This document shows positions 45,300 to 64,000 of a DNA stretch of 64,000 nucleotides, piece after piece. Position numbers and translations under genes: made by a program. Source of the DNA: Xiphophorus maculatus (taxonomy: Eukaryota; Chordata; Actinopteri; Cyprinodontiformes; Poeciliidae); the NCBI RefSeq assembly GCF_002775205.1, contig NC_036450.1, positions 15,209,479-15,273,478 of the forward strand, given 5' to 3'. Each line of letters begins with the position of its first letter. The first letter of the stretch is position 1. Below the pieces are notes generated by a model. It was not told the DNA's origin. It did not search any database and saw nothing but the letters and a program-made list of their open reading frames with translations.

Positions 45300-48200
45300 A
45301 CAAACTGATGATTTGTGTCTGGATTTAAAGCAAAAAAAAAACAACAACCTGAAACCAGTTTTCAAACATTTTGAAGCTTCATCTCAATCTCTTCAGACAT
45401 CGTATTTGTATTTCCACATGAGAATCAAAGTCCTTCAGGGGTACACCTAAACGACCATTTTATGACACAATAATTTGGATTTGAAATGGAAAAGCGTCTA
45501 GTGTGGCAACTCAACATTATCCTCTGGTAAAAGTGGATGTCATTTACTGCATAGGAACTTTCTGTTTTCACACCCAACACTTCACACCAACAGCAGTTAT
45601 AGTTATTAAAGTTACAATTAAAAACAACAAAAATATTATCATTGGAACAATGTTACTTTTTTTATTTTCCATCTTAAAATTGCTTTCCATCTTAAAATTT
45701 ACCTTTTCGCCTTACTTGAGGTAAATCTGTCAACTATTTTAATTTTAGAAATCTGTGTAGTAACTCTGAGGCTCATATTGAAGTGGTAGAGTTCCATCCC
45801 GGCATACTGTTAGTCGATAGTCAAAACAAAACAAACTAGTCTCAACCAGTGTCCAATTTGTGTATTGTTACTTTAGCAATACATCCAAATACAAAAAACT
45901 GTTTTATTTAGAAAAGGTCAGACATGCAGCTGAACAAAGTTTCCAGAAGTGGAACTGCTCCTTATTTCACCTCCTTTCTTCTTTTTTAAAATTACATTCT
46001 AATCACTAATTGAGCATCTGCACAGCACAGAGTGGAGAGGGAGTGACATTCACTCACTTTTGATTGGAGATGCAATAAATATGTTGGGGCTCAAAAGACT
46101 TAACTCATTTCTGTCTGGGCTCTTGTGCTGCCTCCAAAGAAATCTCGCCCTGAGTAGTAAATATTTACACTTAAAGTCTTCAGATTCCCTGTTGGCAGCT
46201 GATACACAGCTATTATGAACCAAACGAAGGAACTGGCTTACTGCACAGTAACTCTGACCTGCCTAGGCATGAACTCCCATCCTGTCGTCAGCTGCAAAGA
46301 CTGCACTGGTGATTAATCCTAAACACGCCATCACGTTGTCACAAAGGATCTCTCATAACTATTGCGTAATGCAAACCTTTCCGTTAGTCGACCTGTCAGA
46401 CCGGATTTTCGTTCGTTTTCTCTCTTTACCAGTGGTGTAGTGGACTATACATGTATCTTTACATTGTTTTTTTTAAAAAAAAAAAGCAAAACCAGCAACT
46501 GTGTTTCCTCTATCAGTCAATACTTAACATTCGCCCTGCTGAACAGGGTAAGTGCCTGCATTTAACCTCCTGAGACCCAGCAATACATTTTTGTCCTCTG
46601 TGGAGGACATAGGTTTTTTTGTTCATAACTCTGAAACCATACATGCCACTGTGTTAAATCCTGTTGGTCCTTAGAGAGGACATCCTGGGCCTCAAAATGT
46701 GTTCATATTTGCCACAAGAGAGTCCCGATGTCCTCTCCAAAGGACATACTGTAATAAATAAATAATAACATGTTTTGAAACTTTTTCAATTGTAGTGATG
46801 TTTTTTCACTCCAAAGAGTCATGTAGTGAAAAAAAAAAAAAATTCAAAAACTTTTTTTTTTCTGGGTCTCAGGAATATGGCAGTATCAGTGCATACATGA
46901 CAAGGCTTATTCAGTTCATGGAGCTTGTGTTGGGATGCAGAAATACAAAGAATAGGCTTAAAAAGTATTCAAGAGGAACTGAATCAGATTTTTGAATTGC
47001 AGTGAGTGGGTGAGGAACAGGCTGAGGGAGATGATTCACGCTTGAAAAAGATGTGGGGAGGGAAAAAGGAATAACGAATCAATGCTAAAGCCTTCTTAAA
47101 ATAGATTGATGTTCAGAATTGTTCTTATTTTCTTTCTGCGTCACTGGTATATTGTCAGCACTTTATGTCGTTCCTTAGAGTGGCTTGGACTGTGGCTTGC
47201 ATTCATCTGTGATGTGAGACAGTTTTGGGACATTTCTCGGACAGGCTTGATGTTCTAACATTTTGGGGCATGACAGTAATATTCGTGTATTACATGATCA
47301 ATAAAAAAATCTACATAAAAATCCATACATTTGGGGCCCAATGAAAGACTTTAACCAGGTCAAGTACAACTCGCAACTCCAGCAACGGGACAGAGAAACT
47401 GAAATGCAAACTCAAACCATTTCAGCCTCAAGACAGAATTGACACCACAAAAATAATTCTGCTTCAAAAACAATGTAAAGATATTCAATATAAATGATCC
47501 TCCCTGCTGAATTCTTCTGCATCACTCCTTTATAGATTGCAGAAATGAGCCAAAAAATCTCTGCCGTTCTTGTTTTTAATTTGAATTTCCATAATTTCTT
47601 TTCTGTTTGAAAGATCTTGCAATAAGTTGATAATATTCATCCTTAACCTGTGTTTTTAATTAGCTTTTAATCTATATTGATTGATATGGTATATGTTAAA
47701 GAGGGTGACATGCATTGATTCATGCATACACTGTTATCAGGTCTTTATCCCCATTTTACCTCACTCTAATCCTGACATTTAGCACGGTACCTTGAAAGTA
47801 TCCTGTCTGGACATAATTCAGTTTTATGGAATCTTTTTATAAAAGCTACACATTGAAAAAACTATCCAGGTGATTCTGTTACAAATTCAAGCTGGTTTAA
47901 CTCCACCTTCATCAGTGAATTACTCACTTTTTCCTCCATTTTTCAGATTAAAAACACACAAGTGTGGGTGTACTAGTCAAAAATTGCAGAGAACAGGATG
48001 ACACACTGTTAACTTTTTGCAGGTTGATTGCTATGATCTCTGACAAAACCTTTAACGTCTTCTTTGAAGATTCACATTAAATAACAGTTTACTTGTGTCT
48101 GCAAACCTCATGGAGTGTCTTCAGTGTTAGGATACTTTTATTGATTCATATACTGTGCCCCTGCATTTAGCAGTGGAGAAGTTTGCAGCAGAGTGTGAGT

Positions 48201-48735
48201 TGGTTTGGATGAAAGTTACTGTAGCGCCTACTTAATGGAAACAAGATCAAGTAGGAGACTGGTTGTCTTTTTATTGAGCTCACATTTCTGTACTAGAAAT
48301 GTTTTTTATTAGTGTAATGTAATATTCTAATCTCAAAAGTTCAATTTTTCATAGCTATAAGTGGGAAATTGTCATAATTATCAGAAATTAAGATTTGAAA
48401 ACATCAGTCTGCCTGCAATTATTCTATTTAATGGGTTTCAGTTAATGAAATAAACTTTTTAATGACATTCTAATCTGTTCAATAGGTCTGTGGATTAACA
48501 GTAAACAGAACTAAATTAGTTTATTTTCCAAACTGTGAAGGCCCTAAAGTGACTGAATCATTAACAAGGTAAATTGTTGTGTTGTGCATCAAGTAAATAG
48601 AGAAGTTATTTTGCAGTCTTGAGTTTGTTATTGTGATATTGACAGTATAAATAACAAAAATAAATTAAATAAATACTCTTCTATAATTCTGCAGAACAGT
48701 TGAACATGAATAAAGTCAATGTTTCTTTGAGACAT
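45300..48735. other. Intergenic DNA between the mfap4-like gene and tmem141
   Basis: AT-rich sequence with one recognised element, a piggyBac-like MITE at 46562-46874. No gene is supported. Confidence 0.6.
46562..46874. mobile_element. piggyBac-like MITE
   Basis: The left border is TTAA followed by CCTCCTGAGACCCAG. The right border carries the inverted CTGGGTCTCAGGA and then decays, so the second TTAA is not intact. The interior has repeated GTCCTCT..AGGACAT words and no ORF. TTAA targeting and the CCTCCTGAGACCC terminus fit non-autonomous fish piggyBac families. Confidence 0.55.
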
Positions 48736-48741
48736 GATGAG

Positions 48742-48747
48742 TTTATT
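48742..48747 (-). promoter_or_regulatory. Candidate poly(A) signal of tmem141
   Basis: AATAAA on the minus strand, about 550 nt after the tmem141 stop codon. Confidence 0.35.
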
Positions 48748-49292
48748 TAAGCTTTTGTGGATTGATGGCAGGTCAATAGATTTCTAGGGGACACAAGAGA
48801 CAGCAGCAAGCCATTTTCAATTGTTGGATTTCAGCTTTTACTAACGTTCATGTCCTTAGAAGCAAAATCCGATCATTGGCTGGTTTAAATCCCGAGAGCA
48901 AACAAGAGTACCAACAAACAGCTTGATACATCCCATAATACGCGCACAGAAACAACCAGTGGCTGGTGGTAGGTTTAATTCTGTTGCATGACAAACCAAC
49001 ATGTCCACACAATAATACCAGATCAAGAAGCTTAACATCAGATTTCTGCTAAAAACCCAAATTAATCCCTGACCTGCAATTTAGCGAATTCAGTTCTTTT
49101 CAATCTATTTTAATGCCGTTATGAAATTCAAAAACCCTATGAAGTCTGAAACCAAACAATAAAATTACTTTCTTGAGGCACATGAGGAAGTAAGATGAAA
49201 AACACTTAAAATAAATATAAAATGTATGTTTTTCCTCAGTCTTTATACATATTTTTTCCTGGCAAAGAGACATCATATTTGAAAGACTGTGT

Positions 49293-50902
<1,610 letters not shown>

Positions 50903-50990
50903 GTTGACAAGTAGGTTAAAATCACAGGCTTCTGTTTTAAGGATTAAATTCAAATGCAACTTATGTCAACACATAACTCCCCTGTTATGA

Positions 50991-50998
50991 AACTTCCG
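50991..50998 (-). promoter_or_regulatory. ETS-type site in the tmem141 promoter
   Basis: GCGGAAGT on the minus strand just upstream of tmem141, as in many housekeeping promoters. No TATA box is seen. Confidence 0.4.
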
Positions 50999-51699
50999 CG
51001 TTGAAGAACAAGAAGAGAAGAAAAAAGAGGGGCGTGTATAAAACAACAGCGACGCTTAAGGGCCGGAAAGTGCTACTACACATTTCTTCTCTACAATGAA
51101 ACGCAGTGACGGATCGAAATAAATATTCGTTAAATTATTGTAGTAGTTCCATTATTATGTTAAAGAATTAAGAAACGAAAAAGAGAATAAGTACATTTAA
51201 TTATTTATGTGCAAACGTCCAGGGTCAGTCGTTATTTGTTGTTTCAAGGATCAAAACTTAAAAACTGTAAAAATCTTTCTAATTTCACTCCAGTGTTTCT
51301 GGGCTTTCAACTCAAAAAAAGTGTCATGGTCCCTTGAATTTAAGAAGAAGAAGAATATTAAAACGACGCTCACGACTCTTAAATATCCTTACATTTTTAT
51401 CCCATTATATGCATACGTGTCAATAACTGAGCACTGACCAACATATAATGTGTATTGATGATTTCAAAGGTGGCACTTGACAAAATGTCATGTCTGTTAG
51501 ACGTGTTTATGACGTTTTTTATGTTTTCATGAAGCACTTTAAACTGCCTGGTTGCTAAAAGGTCCTTTGCAAATAAACTTAATTGATTCAATGTACATTT
51601 TTGAATTTTTTTTGTGACACATTAGCACAAAGTAGCCCTTACCAACAGCAGGAAAATTAATCACATGCTAACGTCTTGGTCACATCAACATCAAGTCTA

Positions 51700-51805
51700 T
51701 TTTATTTATTTATTTATTTGTATTTTAAGTTAAGCACTTTGTATTGCATTGTTGCTGAAAATGAGCTATATAAATAAGATTACCTTTACCTTTTACCTTT
51801 ATTTG
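51700..51805 (+). mobile_element. LINE 3' tail fragment
   Basis: AAGCACTTTGTATTGCATTG, then TTGCTGAAAATGAGC and TATATAAATAAGATTACC, end in TTACCTTTACC-type repeats. These match the 3' terminus of the same kind of LINE found at 9040-9565. Only the tail is present. Confidence 0.6.
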
Positions 51806-52623
51806 AGTTATCTATCTGAGTGCATTTCTACCTTTCTGTCTGTAAAATACCAGACATTTAACTTAACATAAAACAGCATTTTAGCTCCAAAAGGGACATT
51901 TCTAAAAAATCTGTTAGCTCATATGTCAACATGCAGTAAGTTATTTGCTTTATTATGATGCATTTATAATATCTTGGGTTTTCTATTGGTCTAACCATTG
52001 TTCTGATCTGAAAGATGGATCTATTTGTGCCTGTAGTTTAATCATTAAAAGTATTCTAATGAATGTAACCATTTTTTTAAATAACTTCCAAAAAAAAAAA
52101 AAAGAATCAATACACACTATAGTGTTAGTTTAAGGATGCCATGCTTCAACAATAGCACCTTTGACCTCCCTTCTGACCTCTGACTTGGCACAGCGGCCTG
52201 AAACAACCTAAGTTTTCTCCTGGAAATAGCGGGAGAACGTGAGCAGAGGAGGCAGATGGAGAAAATTCAACTACTGCTGAGACACAAGTAACAACATGGA
52301 AGATAAAGTTACCAAAGTGCCGCAGAAAGCAGCTGCACATCTGTTACTGGTTACACAGAGAAAAAGAGGAAAAACTTCATGGATGAGAGCAGGCTTAACA
52401 AAGGAGCCTTGTTTGACTCAACATGGTGACAAACTCAAAGGTTTAAGTTTGATTCATACAAGCTGAGTTAAAGCTTATCTACATGTGAAAAAAAAAGTAC
52501 AGGACTGATTGAATGCATTCACTCAAGTGCTGTTAAGAAAATAACACGTTCATGTGAAACATGAAACTGTTTTTATATTTTGTTCACAACAAATTTTAAA
52601 CAAAAACTCAGAAAAATGAATTG

Positions 52624-53342
52624 CAGTGCTTTTACTTTTTTATATCTCATCACATTACAGTATAAGCACAATGTATTTTTCTGTCATAGATGAACATGGC
52701 ATGGCACTTGATTTCATATCTGAACGAAGACTATGTCGTTTTTAGCAATTTGCACGTTTCAGAAACAGCTGCAAGTTTTCTCTACCAGCTTTGTTCATCT
52801 AAAGAGGGACATTTTCGCTCATTTGACAGTGCAGTACCTATGAATGTCAATTTTCAAGTCTGTCACAGATTCCTAATTAGGTCTGGATGTCAACTGGGCC
52901 AATCAAACGCGTTGTAGCTCTGGCAGCTTTATTAATCATCTCCTTGGACAGTTCATCTCCATCTTAGTCTTTTTCGCCTTCTGGCAGATTTTATTTGCTC
53001 TCAATTTACCCAACAGACTTTAGTATAGAGATAGGGTTATAATGATGTGCAGACTTAGGTTTCCTTAACATGTAGTAATTTGCATGTTATTTGTGATCTC
53101 TTCCATCCAGAGCACCTCCTTCCCCGTGTCCCTGACATTAAAACAGGATTTCTTAAGACTTTATTTTGATAATTTTTTTGTGTGTCGTTTGGCCCTCATG
53201 CAGTTCATCAATGTTCTCTAACAAACCACAGAGGCCTTCACAGGACAGCTGAATTTATACTTAGGGCAAACTGAAATGTATCCTATTTACTAATTCAGTA
53301 ACTTCTGACAAATGGTTTTCCTTGATTTTATTCAGGGTTAAA

Positions 53343-53421
<79 letters not shown>

Positions 53422-53509
53422 CCAGTATATGCACTGCTTATGTTGGTGTGTCACTTAAAATCCCAATACACTGACATGACAAACTGTGAAAAGGTTTTTT
53501 GCGAGGCAC
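52624..53509 (-). mobile_element. Decayed, deleted Tc1-like transposon carrying a (TA)n expansion
   Basis: Its ends are CAGTGC (52624) and GCACTG (53509). Read on the plus strand, the interior matches the reverse of Tc1: CTCTACCAGCTTTGTTCATC; CTAATTAGGTCTGGATGTC; GGGCCAATC; AGAGGCCTTCACAGGACAGC. The 886-bp length, against about 1.6 kb for full copies, and many changes show deletion and decay. Confidence 0.7.
53346..53419. repeat. (TA)n microsatellite, about 37 units
   Basis: Uninterrupted TA dinucleotides near the right end of the Tc1-like copy at 52624-53509. Confidence 0.95.
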
Positions 53510-55279
53510 TGAATATTACTACATTTGTATGATTTTAGATTGTTGTAGTTTTTAATCTCTGAACATCTGGTTACAGTAAAATAAAGCAGAAAATCTTAAT
53601 ATTAATGCTATATTTGCTGAATATTATAATTTTTTTTACTCTGAAAGAGGATTTTGTAAAGTGCATCCATTATTTTTAATAAAAGCTGAAATATTCTCAC
53701 ATTTTTCTGTGGGAAACAATAGGAAAGGCTTCCAGTTTGACAAAGAATATTGTTTTGGATTGAACTGACAAACGTAGCCATTTTGATATCCAAGAATATT
53801 TTAAAACAAGCTCTAGCCTTGGCGTTCGTTTACACCAGTGTCAACAACCTGCTTGAGACACATCCCTTTTAAAACTGAGCCAACAGCAGCAACTGAGGTT
53901 CATTTAACCTTTATTATCATTTTACAATGGAAAAGCAACTGGCAATTATCTCCAACTCTACTTCCTTTCACATAGTGTAGCTCTTTATTTCTAGGTGATT
54001 AATGCTTAAATTTTATTTAGAAAAACAAAACTTTTGAAGCAATCTGTACACTCTGGGGGGAAAAAAATTACATCCCTCCTTTCAATCCATCAATGAAATG
54101 AACGCAAACAGCAGGAACCAAGTTTTAGTGCAGTATTGAAAACCTGTTCAGATTCAGACACAAAATAAGAAAAAAAAAAACTTGCATGTACATGAGAGAA
54201 AACACGTGCTCAAGTGTTCGTACTCCTCGTCCAAGACACAAGAGGACACATTTAACAGGTGTGCATCGCAGGAAATACAAGGAAGGCAGGTGATTGGAGA
54301 ATAAAGTCCACCAGTTCACTTTTTGTTTTGTAGGAAACAAAGGCAGACGTTGAGAGCAACCAGTCTCCAAACTTTTCTGTCGCAGGAAATTCAAGTTTTC
54401 CCTCTCCCCAAGACATCCCCCTTTATGGAAGATTTTAGTGACAAAGACAGTGTGCAGTGTATTCACCAAAAAGTAAAATAAAAAAAAAATTAAAAAACGG
54501 AAGGGCAACACTGAGGAGGTCTCATTTGGGTTTTTGGGAAAGCACAAAAATCCAGTAGAAAGGAGAAATTTTCAACTCAACCCAAATGCAATCAGCTAGA
54601 AAAGGTCCCGTTTTTTATATTTACCTTCAAATATTAACACGTTTCACAATCAAGTTATTAAATAAATATATCTCCATAGATTTTCTTCAAAAACAAAACA
54701 AAACAAAAAAAATGAAAGCAGCACCCTCTCCAATTAATGCATACAAACCATAATCCTGTAAAAGAACACGGCTGGAGGCAAACAGAGACGTACTGGAAGG
54801 AAGGATTTGAACCAGTTAGGAGCAACAAGCTACAGAAACCAAGAGCAGACTTTGGTCAAGATACTTCCTGCGAGTTGTGGGAACATGATTAGTCTGATTC
54901 TGCTGCCATCACTGCTTTTATTTAAACGGGGGTGATTGGAAGGGGCAGTTTGAGTAGCATAACATTTTCCAACAACAGGAAAAGATCAGATAAATAATGC
55001 AAAAATCCAGCATTGGGTGGGACAAGTAAGAAAATACAAGCCTAATCCAACCAAATAAAGCAAAAATAAACAGGAAAAAATTCTAGTAGAAAACTAAGCC
55101 TTTATTTTGGCAGCTATTTTTCTCTTATAGAACAGTGAAAATATTTTTCAAACCACCAATTTCTGATTAAATAGGACATTTAAAATTGGGTAATATGGCC
55201 CCTTTAAGAGCAAAAAAAAATACATTAAACCTGACCAATGAGCCACCATTTTTAATGTCCTTCAGCACATATTGGCAGT

Positions 55280-55300
55280 ACACACACACACACACACACA
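55280..55300 (+). repeat. (CA)n microsatellite
   Basis: About ten CA units in the putative zmynd19 3' UTR or flank. Confidence 0.85.
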
Positions 55301-55949
55301 TACATACACCCACTTGCATTCACCCACACATATGCACTCAATACTGGTAGTGTGATCCAATCGGTGAAATCAGCATGGTGGGGAGAAGGATGAGACGAGG
55401 TGCTTTGGGTGTGATCATGAACGCAGCAGCCATTTATTTGCATGAGGGCGGTCGGAGACGGAGCGATACAGTGAGAAGGTCCATGTCCTGTTGTACCAGC
55501 TGAGAGACGGGTCCTGTAGCCCCGTCGTCCCACCTTTCCTCCGCAGTTAGCACAGGCGTGGAAAGTGGATGACAAGAACGGTCTGTTCGACTGTGGTCCA
55601 AAGGAGCTTGTCAAGTTCGTCAGTGAGACAACTCTTCCGCCCGCCTCCCCTCACTTAGGAAATTATAGCAGCAGGTTGAGCTCAATGTTCTCCCTCCATG
55701 AGAACTATAGAGACAAAAAAAAAAAAACGAAGAAAAAAAAATTTCCCTGCAATCGACATGAAAAGCAAGCTATGGAGAGTTGTGAGTTCTGGGAAGTGAC
55801 AGATGTCTTTGCTGTGTTCTTCTTCCCCCTCCTCCATGTCGTTGGCGCCTGAACTGTCAGTCAATCAAACATTGTCTTTTGTCATCAATTCTCTTGTCAG
55901 CGAGTTCATGTTTGTCCCCTCCCCGGATCCTCCCGCAAATCTAACCCTG

Positions 55950-55966
55950 CCCCCCCCCCCCCCCCG
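55950..55966 (+). repeat. Poly(C) run just past the zmynd19 stop
   Basis: Seventeen C residues, so a G run in the zmynd19 transcript, 43 nt after its stop codon. Confidence 0.85.
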
Positions 55967-56008
55967 TTGACCCTCCTCCTCCTTCTCTCAGTCGAGAGTG
56001 AGGGTTGA

Positions 56009-60855
<4,847 letters not shown>

Positions 60856-61856
60856 CAGGGGAACGGACGGTGATGACACAGTGGGCCGTGAGATTCAAAC
60901 CTGCGAGGTTTATTCGGGCGTGAAACCGGACGGGCCAGCCCCGCTGCGATACCACCTTTGGGCTAAGTAACGCTTTCCAGGCTTCCGTCTGGCCGCAGCC
61001 CAGCCTCGGTGACACACGGCCGCTGGAGAGCGAGAAACCGAACGAGATGTCGAGGGAGAGGGGCGGGGCTTAGCAGGAAACCGGACCTACTCATCAGGAA
61101 GACCAATCAAATTGACTTTTACTTACACACAGTGCAATCACGTCGGACAATAGAGACGGATGGCTAGTAAAGATCGCCCCTTTAAATTTTGACGTCATGG
61201 ACTCTCGTGATCACATCCGTTTATTTTCGCGCGAAATGTCAGAAGGCTTTTGCTCCCTGAGATAATTGTTTTGGCGCTGCTGATGTTAGTTTTCAGCAAG
61301 TAAAAGATGCAATGGCTGGAATTTACTATAAATTGCCTTTGTTTGGGGTAGGACAAATGAATAAAAATAGGATTCATAGAATCTGTAAATTACACAAGAA
61401 ATAAATTGTGTAAGTTTAGTTTAGCTGAACTGTTTCCTGTACTTAATACATCTCCTATCATACTGTTGGTTTGACGGCTTTTTGTACTGCCTTTATCTGT
61501 CTTTTTCCACACTTTATTATTTGAACTCAATGGTGGTACAAAAATACGTTAGAGGATTAGGACCACTGAAAAAAAATAAAAGAATTCACTTCAATCTCAA
61601 AATTCTGACTTTTTTCTAGGAATTCAAATTTTTTATCAGAATTCTGACTTTAATCTCAGAATTCTAGAATTAGTGGCCCTAATCCTCTTCCATAAGAAAT
61701 ACTTATGTCACATGCTCTTTATCTTTCTGCTGGTCTTTTCAGAGGCCAGAACTTACATGCAGACTCAGGAAAATTTGGTGTCAGACCTGGTACAAATTCA
61801 CACATTTAAGGGTCTTGAAAAGGTCAACACAAAATTAGCTCCAAAGCACTCCTGTA

Positions 61857-61877
61857 ATATATATATATATATATATC
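61857..61877. repeat. (TA)n microsatellite
   Basis: About ten AT units directly next to the interspersed repeat that follows. Confidence 0.85.
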
Positions 61878-62030
61878 CATCTATTTTCTTTAAATCCTTA
61901 TCCCTAGTGTGGTCGGGAGTGGTGCTGGTGCCTATCTTCAGCTAACGTTCCGGGTGAGAGGCGGGGGTCACCCTGGACAGGTCGCCAGTCTGTCAGGGCA
62001 ACACACAGACATGACAAACAACCATGCACA
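61878..62030 (+). repeat. Common percomorph interspersed repeat (class not assigned)
   Basis: CCATCTATTTTCTTTAAATC, TTATCCCTAGTGTGGTCG, GTGCTGGTGCCTATCTTCAG, CCCTGGACAGGTCGCCAGTC and AACACACAGACATGACAAAC occur in the order typical of an abundant teleost repeat (ccatccattttct..gtcgccagtctgt..gggcaacacac). No ORF is present. Confidence 0.65.
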
Positions 62031-63182
62031 CACACTGTGTGCTGTTATCAGTCTCTGATTTGGAGTAATCGTACATAAAGTATGTTATATATTAAAATAG
62101 TCACTGAATAAAACAAATGAGCAGTAATTGACTGATCAGGAATTCTTTGAGAACGAGTCACTGAGCTGTTATCGATCACTCATAAAGAAGGAATCCCTTC
62201 AAGTCGATTCACTCATAATTTTAAAAGTTTTCAACGCCTCATTCCAGTGACGTAATACGCCCAGTCCAGTCATGTGCTCTTAGATCTGTCAGGTGACGAG
62301 AATGGGTTCATTTGAAATAGTGAAACCAGTCAGCGCCCTCTGCTGACGTCAAACTGTATTACAGCTCTTCTTTCTGCATAGCCTCGTTCAGAAAAGGGTT
62401 TTCTGTTGAACTGAAGACAAAAAATAATTTTAGATTTTAGATATTTTCTTTTCACTTGAATAATATTTTTAAAATAAACAAAAGTAAGAAGCTTTGATCT
62501 GTTCATTTTTGTATTGTTAAATAAAAGCATATCTTAGAACCTAAAATAACGTCGTAGGTTTTTGTCTCTAATTTTAAACATAATGTGTAAATAAGAATTA
62601 CTTTAAATCAGTTTAGCAATCCAAATTATTAGCTGTCTCTATTTCTGAGGTAAATTTTAAAAATGTTTTTGTATCTAGCTGGTAGAGATTTGGAATTGGG
62701 TACAGAAATAATCACGTGTGTAAAAAGAGAAACATGAAAGTTATCTAACAAAGTTTACAGAGTTTATTGTTTATGTTTACTGTGGACGTTTTACATTTAG
62801 TCATGTATTCTTTCTTCCACTAGTGGACAAAAGCCCTTAACCATCCCCTGAGGGGAAACACTTCTGTGTCTTTGCTGGTTTTAACACGTACACAAGAGTT
62901 TATTCATGTTGGTCAAACAATGGTTCTCCTCAACTCTTTTTCACCTGGTTTGAGCTTGGATGTATTCAATCTAGTATGTGACTTTTATCAAATACCCCCG
63001 AGTAACTTGAGTGCAGGATTTCTTGAGCTTCTGCTTCCTTTGATATTCAGAGCACCTTCTTCTATTTGTTTCCTATGTCCTCACATGGCTTGTAAGGAAA
63101 TAAAAATTTGACCTTTTTTGTTGCCTTATTCCAATCTGGCACTGATAAACAACATTGATCATTTTTATATGCTAAATCTTTA

Positions 63183-63521
63183 TGTCATGAAGTGCGGTGA
63201 GTGGTGGTGGAGGCAGACGCTGAGACCCAGGTAGGATGAATGTTGATCAATTTAATGGCCCAAAATAATCCAGAGAATTCCAAAAAAAACACAAAGTCCA
63301 GGCAGCACAGAGGAGCGGAGGCAAAAGCTCTCAACTAGCGGCAACAGGTGGACTGGACAAACACAACAAGGACCCCACAGAGACACAGGTGACACTAAAT
63401 ACACAGGAGGTAATCAGGGAATGAGACACACCTGGGAATAGTCAAGGGGAGACAGGACAACATGGAGACTCAGAGACAAAGACACTCAAAATTAAACACA
63501 CAGAAGACTCAACCCATGACA
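63183..63521 (-). mobile_element. Solo LTR of an LTR retrotransposon (fossil)
   Basis: The 339-bp unit has terminal inverted TGTCATG/CATGACA and is flanked by identical 5-bp CTTTA direct repeats (63178-63182 and 63522-63526). That is the mark of integrase-made insertion followed by LTR-LTR recombination. Read on the minus strand it starts TGTCATGGGTT and has an ATTAAA signal in its 3' half. No internal genes are present. The clean duplication suggests a moderately young insertion. The family (Gypsy-like or ERV-like) is not settled. Confidence 0.7.
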
Positions 63522-63526
63522 CTTTA

Positions 63527-64000
63527 ACTTGTTTTAGAGATCAAACTTTTATTTTTCTACTAACAGCTGACAGAACCGTCGTTTGGGGTGTTTAAGCCAC
63601 CTTTCGTTTTTAAGATTCGTTGTAGCTTTCCATGGACCAGAGTGTTGCTCAACTATTTCCAAACCAGCTGTCTCCGAGGAGTGGCTGTATCACTGATCCC
63701 GGCGCATTACATGATGAAACCAAGTATCTATCACACCCATCCTCCCTGAAAAAAATACAATAAAATAATAAGATGTTCTCTTATTGTATCTAATGCCAAG
63801 GAGAAACAAACAGAACATTTTTATCAAGCACGGATAACGGAAATCTGAAGTCACTGTCCTTGAGCAAAACAATGAACACAACAGCAAAGGGAATTTTATG
63901 GTCAATCCAAAGCTATTTTTGCTTCCCTTTTTATCTTCTTCCATGTAACGTTTTTGAGATTGAGATATGATTTCAAATAGTCCCAAATTTCAAGACAAAG
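63527..64000. other. Terminal intergenic stretch
   Basis: AT-rich sequence up to the window end. No gene or repeat is recognised. Confidence 0.55.

Larger units (their letters stand above)
51060..53900. other. Intergenic DNA between tmem141 and the zmynd19 3' end
   Basis: It contains a LINE tail (51700-51805) and a Tc1-like element with a (TA)n block (52624-53509). Nothing else is recognised. Confidence 0.6.
53984..56008 (-). other. Likely zmynd19 3' UTR and flank
   Basis: Sequence downstream of the zmynd19 stop with no other gene. AATAAA-type signals on the minus strand at about 53984-53989 and 53908-53913 could end the transcript. It holds a (CA)n tract and a long homopolymer run. The UTR length is inferred. 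Confidence 0.4.
61081..63177. other. Intergenic DNA upstream of zmynd19
   Basis: It contains a (TA)n tract and a common fish repeat (61857-62030). No gene is recognised. Confidence 0.6.

Noticed and set aside
54125-54547. 140-codon minus-strand frame
   Set aside because: It sits in the putative zmynd19 3' UTR, has no conserved motif, and its start context and composition look like noncoding DNA.

Overview
The window looks like teleost nuclear DNA, most likely from a percomorph and possibly a cyprinodontiform. It is AT-rich and has spliced genes with small introns and GT-AG borders. The repeats are typical of fish: Tc1/mariner, hAT and piggyBac pieces, LINE 3' ends and solo LTR-like copies. 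I see no bacterial signatures (operons, Shine-Dalgarno sites, CRISPR).

Layout: (1) 1-14.1 kb, minus strand: a 15-coding-exon EFA6/PSD-type ARF6 exchange factor, best matched to PSD4, with a very acidic N-terminal half, a Sec7 domain, a PH domain and the family C-terminus. (2) 16.2-19.6 kb, plus strand: a two-exon, ten-finger C2H2 zinc-finger gene. (3) 22.3-23.2 kb, minus strand: a rhodopsin-like orphan GPCR with a single coding exon. (4) 28.4-41.8 kb, minus strand: sapcd2 (6 coding exons), with a promoter that has the layout of a G2/M gene. (5) 42.8-45.3 kb, plus strand: an mfap4-like secreted fibrinogen-domain lectin with a TATA promoter. (6) 48.7-51.0 kb, minus strand: tmem141 (5 coding exons). 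(7) about 53.9-61.1 kb, minus strand: zmynd19 (6 coding exons, 227 aa) with a CpG-dense promoter. Exon borders were set by eye and every coding model closes in phase. The rest is intergenic or intronic DNA holding the repeats listed.

The genes do not form a pathway. sapcd2, tmem141 and zmynd19 all lie in human 9q34.3, so this is a conserved synteny block. The PSD4-like gene (human 2q14), zinc-finger gene, orphan GPCR and mfap4-like gene are additional members. I found no clear new multi-gene system. The best leads are the sapcd2 cell-cycle promoter, a 0.4-kb fold-back element upstream of the zinc-finger gene, the three-copy acidic repeat in psd4, the unusual GPCR, and the nested or structured mobile elements.
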